Source: JBJXGE01 sp046154185 (lineage in GTDB: Bacteria; Planctomycetota; UBA8108; UBA1146; JAJFFE01). From it: 64,000 nt of DNA. Shown here piece after piece: positions 62,045 through 64,000 of this stretch. The notes under the pieces were generated by a model. The model did not search any database. It had not been told where the DNA came from and was given only the letters and a program-made list of their open reading frames with translations. The position numbers and the translations under genes are program-made. The DNA lies in NCBI GenBank assembly GCA_046154185.1, contig JBJXGE010000032.1, positions 124,001 to 188,000 of the forward strand. The letters run 5' to 3'. How positions within the stretch are numbered: the first letter of the stretch is position 1; each line of letters starts with the position of its first letter.

Positions 62045-63016
62045 ATGCGTTCATACCGACGACCGATTCGAAGCGCGGCCGCTTTCTTTTGCACAGCGAC
62101 GGGGCTGCTCGTCTGCTGTGGTCTCGGGCTCGCGATCGCGCCGAACGCGAGCTGGGCGGATGACAAGCTCTATCTCGAGATCTACGACGTATCCGATCTC
62201 CTCATCAAGCGGCCGGACTTTCCAGCGCCGAAGCTCGGGCTGAGTGGGCTCGAGCCGGAATCGACGCCGACGACCACCGAGGAGACGGAAGCATCCCTGA
62301 CCGGCGAGCAGCTCATCGAACTCATCCGGAAGGCTCTCAGGCTCGACGATTCGAAGACGGGTGAAACCGTGCGACTCGTGAATGGCAGTTTGGTCGTGCT
62401 CGCCAAACCGGAGGAGCACGCCGCCATCGGCGCCAAACTGGTCGGCTTGCGCGCGCCAAAGCATTTCTATCGCATTGACGCTCGCATCGTGGAACTGTCG
62501 ATCGCAGATATGGCCGAGCTCAAGCGTCTGCACACGGGCAAACGTAAGTGCACCGTGGTCGCCAAGGCGAAGCTCGAGGAATTCATCGCGACGCGCAAAA
62601 TGGCAATCCTCTCGACGCCATCCGTGACCGTTCAAGAGCGTCAAGTGGCGAGCATCGCGGTCGTCGATCAGAAAGCGTATCTGAAAGATTTCGAAGTCGA
62701 CGAATCCAAGCAGATCGCCGATCCGGTGATCGATACGTTGAATCTCGGACTCACACTCGAGACCTGGGTGAAACCGCTCAGCGCCTCGCGCCGGCTCCTA
62801 CGATGGAAGGTCGAGATCGCCAGCGCGGAATTGCCATTCGATGAGGAGCCACTCGAGCGCGGCGGCACGATTGAGCTGCCGCAGGTGGAGATCTTCGCGC
62901 GCCAAGGCCACAGCGCTCTCAATGCCGACCAAGTGCTCGTCGTGACTGACATCCCCGCGCGCACGGAAGGCGCCGTGGCCGTGCTCCTACTTACAGTCGA
63001 CGTGGCGCCCGAATAG
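62045..63016 (+). CDS. Secreted hypothetical protein
   Basis: About 323 aa with a signal peptide (AAAFFCTATGLLVCCGLGLA, cleavage near SWAD). The mature part contains LYLEIYDVSDLLIKRPDFPA and TGEQLIELIRKALRLDDSKT, VRLVNGSLVVLAKPEEHAAI, patterns often seen in planctomycete secretin-like N-terminal domains. No full secretin domain is present. ATG 62045 (a GTG lies directly before it) has AAGGGAG at a good distance. Divergent from icmF and 124 bp before aspS. Confidence 0.7.
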   Translation: MRSYRRPIRSAAAFFCTATGLLVCCGLGLAIAPNASWADDKLYLEIYDVSDLLIKRPDFPAPKLGLSGLEPESTPTTTEETEASLTGEQLIELIRKALRLDDSKTGETVRLVNGSLVVLAKPEEHAAIGAKLVGLRAPKHFYRIDARIVELSIADMAELKRLHTGKRKCTVVAKAKLEEFIATRKMAILSTPSVTVQERQVASIAVVDQKAYLKDFEVDESKQIADPVIDTLNLGLTLETWVKPLSASRRLLRWKVEIASAELPFDEEPLERGGTIELPQVEIFARQGHSALNADQVLVVTDIPARTEGAVAVLLLTVDVAPE

Positions 63017-63140
63017 CCGGCGTCGACGACGTCGCGCCCGACCCCCGCGAAGCCTGTCCGACTCCACGATCCACGGCTACAATCCCGCGCCTTCATTGCC
63101 AGGGTGATTGGGAGCGAGTCGTGAATAGCGGGGATCCATC

Positions 63141-64000
63141 ATGAAGCTCAAGCGCACACACATGTGCGGCGAACTACGTGCGGCGCACCAAGGCCAAGTT
63201 GTCACCGTCGCAGGTTGGGTCGATCGCATTCGCGAAATCGGCGGCGTCGTCTTCATCGATCTGCGCGACCGCGAAGGTGTCGTGCAGTTGAGTTTCACCA
63301 AAGAGCATAGCGCGGCGCTTCTCGATAGCGCTCGCGAACTTGGCCGCGAATATGTCATCGCCGCGCGAGCGAAAGTCATCGGTCGCGGGCAGGAGAATAC
63401 GAACGCCAAGCTCGCGACCGGTGAAGTCGAGCTGCTCGTCGACGAGCTCGAAGTGCTCAACAGCTCCAAGACCCCGCCCCTCGACGTGCGCGACCACCTC
63501 GAGACGAATCCCGAGCTGCGCATGAAGTACCGCTACATCGATCTGCGGCGGCCGAAAATGCACGCGATCATCAAGTTGCGTCATCGGCTCATCAAATCGG
63601 TGCGCGACTACCTCGATGGCCGTGGCTTCTATGAGATCGAAACTCCGCTCCTCACCAAGCCGACGCCCGAGGGCGCGCGCGACTTCTTGGTGCCGGCGCG
63701 ACTCATGCCCGGCAACTTCTACGCGTTGCCGCAATCCCCGCAGATTTTCAAACAGATCCTGATGATCGCCGGCTTCGATCGTTATTTTCAGTTTGCGCGC
63801 TGCATGCGCGATGAAGACAAACGCGGCGATCGACAACCTGAGCACACGCAGCTGGACTTTGAGATGAGTTTCGTCCGACCGGCCGATGTGCAAGCCGTCA
63901 TCGAAGGCGTGCTGTCGCACGTCATGAAGAGTGTGCTTGGCGTCGAGATCAAGACGCCGCTCCCCCACCTGCAATATCGCGAGGCGATGCGGCGCTTCGG
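63141..64000 (+). CDS. aspS: Aspartyl-tRNA synthetase, 3' end beyond window
   Basis: Charges tRNA-Asp (possibly also tRNA-Asn). The 286 visible codons hold the OB-fold anticodon-binding domain (MKLKRTHMCGELRAAHQGQV, VAGWVDRIREIGGVVFIDLR) and the start of the class II catalytic core: motif 2 region CMRDEDKRGDRQPEHTQLDF, RYIDLRRPKMHAIIKLRHRL and YEIETPLLTKPTPEGARDF. No stop appears before the right edge. GGGGA eight nt before ATG 63141 supports the start. Confidence 0.96.
   Translation, partial: MKLKRTHMCGELRAAHQGQVVTVAGWVDRIREIGGVVFIDLRDREGVVQLSFTKEHSAALLDSARELGREYVIAARAKVIGRGQENTNAKLATGEVELLVDELEVLNSSKTPPLDVRDHLETNPELRMKYRYIDLRRPKMHAIIKLRHRLIKSVRDYLDGRGFYEIETPLLTKPTPEGARDFLVPARLMPGNFYALPQSPQIFKQILMIAGFDRYFQFARCMRDEDKRGDRQPEHTQLDFEMSFVRPADVQAVIEGVLSHVMKSVLGVEIKTPLPHLQYREAMRRF

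Overview
This 64 kb window is high-GC bacterial chromosome that most resembles a planctomycete. The clues are two unrelated secreted proteins with C-terminal dockerin-type EF-hand tails that both end in a GxDPxxDxLxC-like segment, a DUF1573 secreted protein, a TAT-exported PhoX-like phosphatase, giant kinase/sigma54 regulators, and many fatty-acid and branched-chain acyl-CoA oxidation genes. The lineage is inferred from gene content only. There are no rRNA or tRNA genes, CRISPR arrays or insertion sequences that I can see. Genes lie on both strands in short operons.

Layout. 1-3075 (minus): HIT protein (cut by the window edge), TPR-like lipoprotein, NFACT/RqcH protein, ndk. 3314-17411 (plus): a sigma54 activator; an MBOAT plus AlgJ/AlgX-like pair for polysaccharide O-acetylation; a 2063-residue kinase-ATPase-TPR-GAF-sigma54 protein; a secreted hypothetical; a primary-type sigma70 factor with a strong terminator. 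17698-19758 (minus): FabZ-like hotdog protein and membrane FHA-trypsin protease. 19972-30814: ETF-ubiquinone oxidoreductase, aspartate kinase, LeuA-family synthase, YgfZ-like protein, LeuB, thiolase, enoyl-CoA hydratase, and a secreted protein with parvulin and cyclophilin domains. 31284-43947: DUF1573 protein, an esterase/SnoaL/histidine-phosphatase fusion, dockerin-tailed cytochrome c peroxidase, a TGA-interrupted thioredoxin-like gene, a minor pilin operon, a zinc ribbon protein, PhoX, a tandem terminator array, a RimB-like protease and a dockerin protein. 44165-52175 (minus): ychF, pepA and a tightly overlapping acyl-CoA degradation operon (thiolase, two acyl-CoA dehydrogenases, MeaB, 3-hydroxyacyl-CoA dehydrogenase). 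52377-56854 (plus): three-gene ABC-2 exporter, peroxiredoxin with a histone H1-like tail, a small membrane zinc protein and a broken gene. 56956-61804 (minus): IcmF and a TlpA-like thioredoxin. 62045-64000 (plus): secreted hypothetical and aspS (cut by the window edge).

The most important observation is that two minus-strand genes are interrupted by a single in-frame TGA. In the TlpA-like gene downstream of icmF, the TGA sits exactly where the first cysteine of the thioredoxin CGPC motif should be (U-G-P-C). The thioredoxin fold continues intact downstream, and a 7-bp stem with a GGC loop starts 10 nt after the TGA, as expected of a bacterial SECIS element. The second gene (35954-36883) has a signal peptide, a TGA, a glycine-rich linker and a thioredoxin-like domain, and also has a candidate stem-loop with a GGU loop. 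The first is very probably a selenoprotein; the second is a weaker candidate. All domain calls were made by reading motifs, without database searches.
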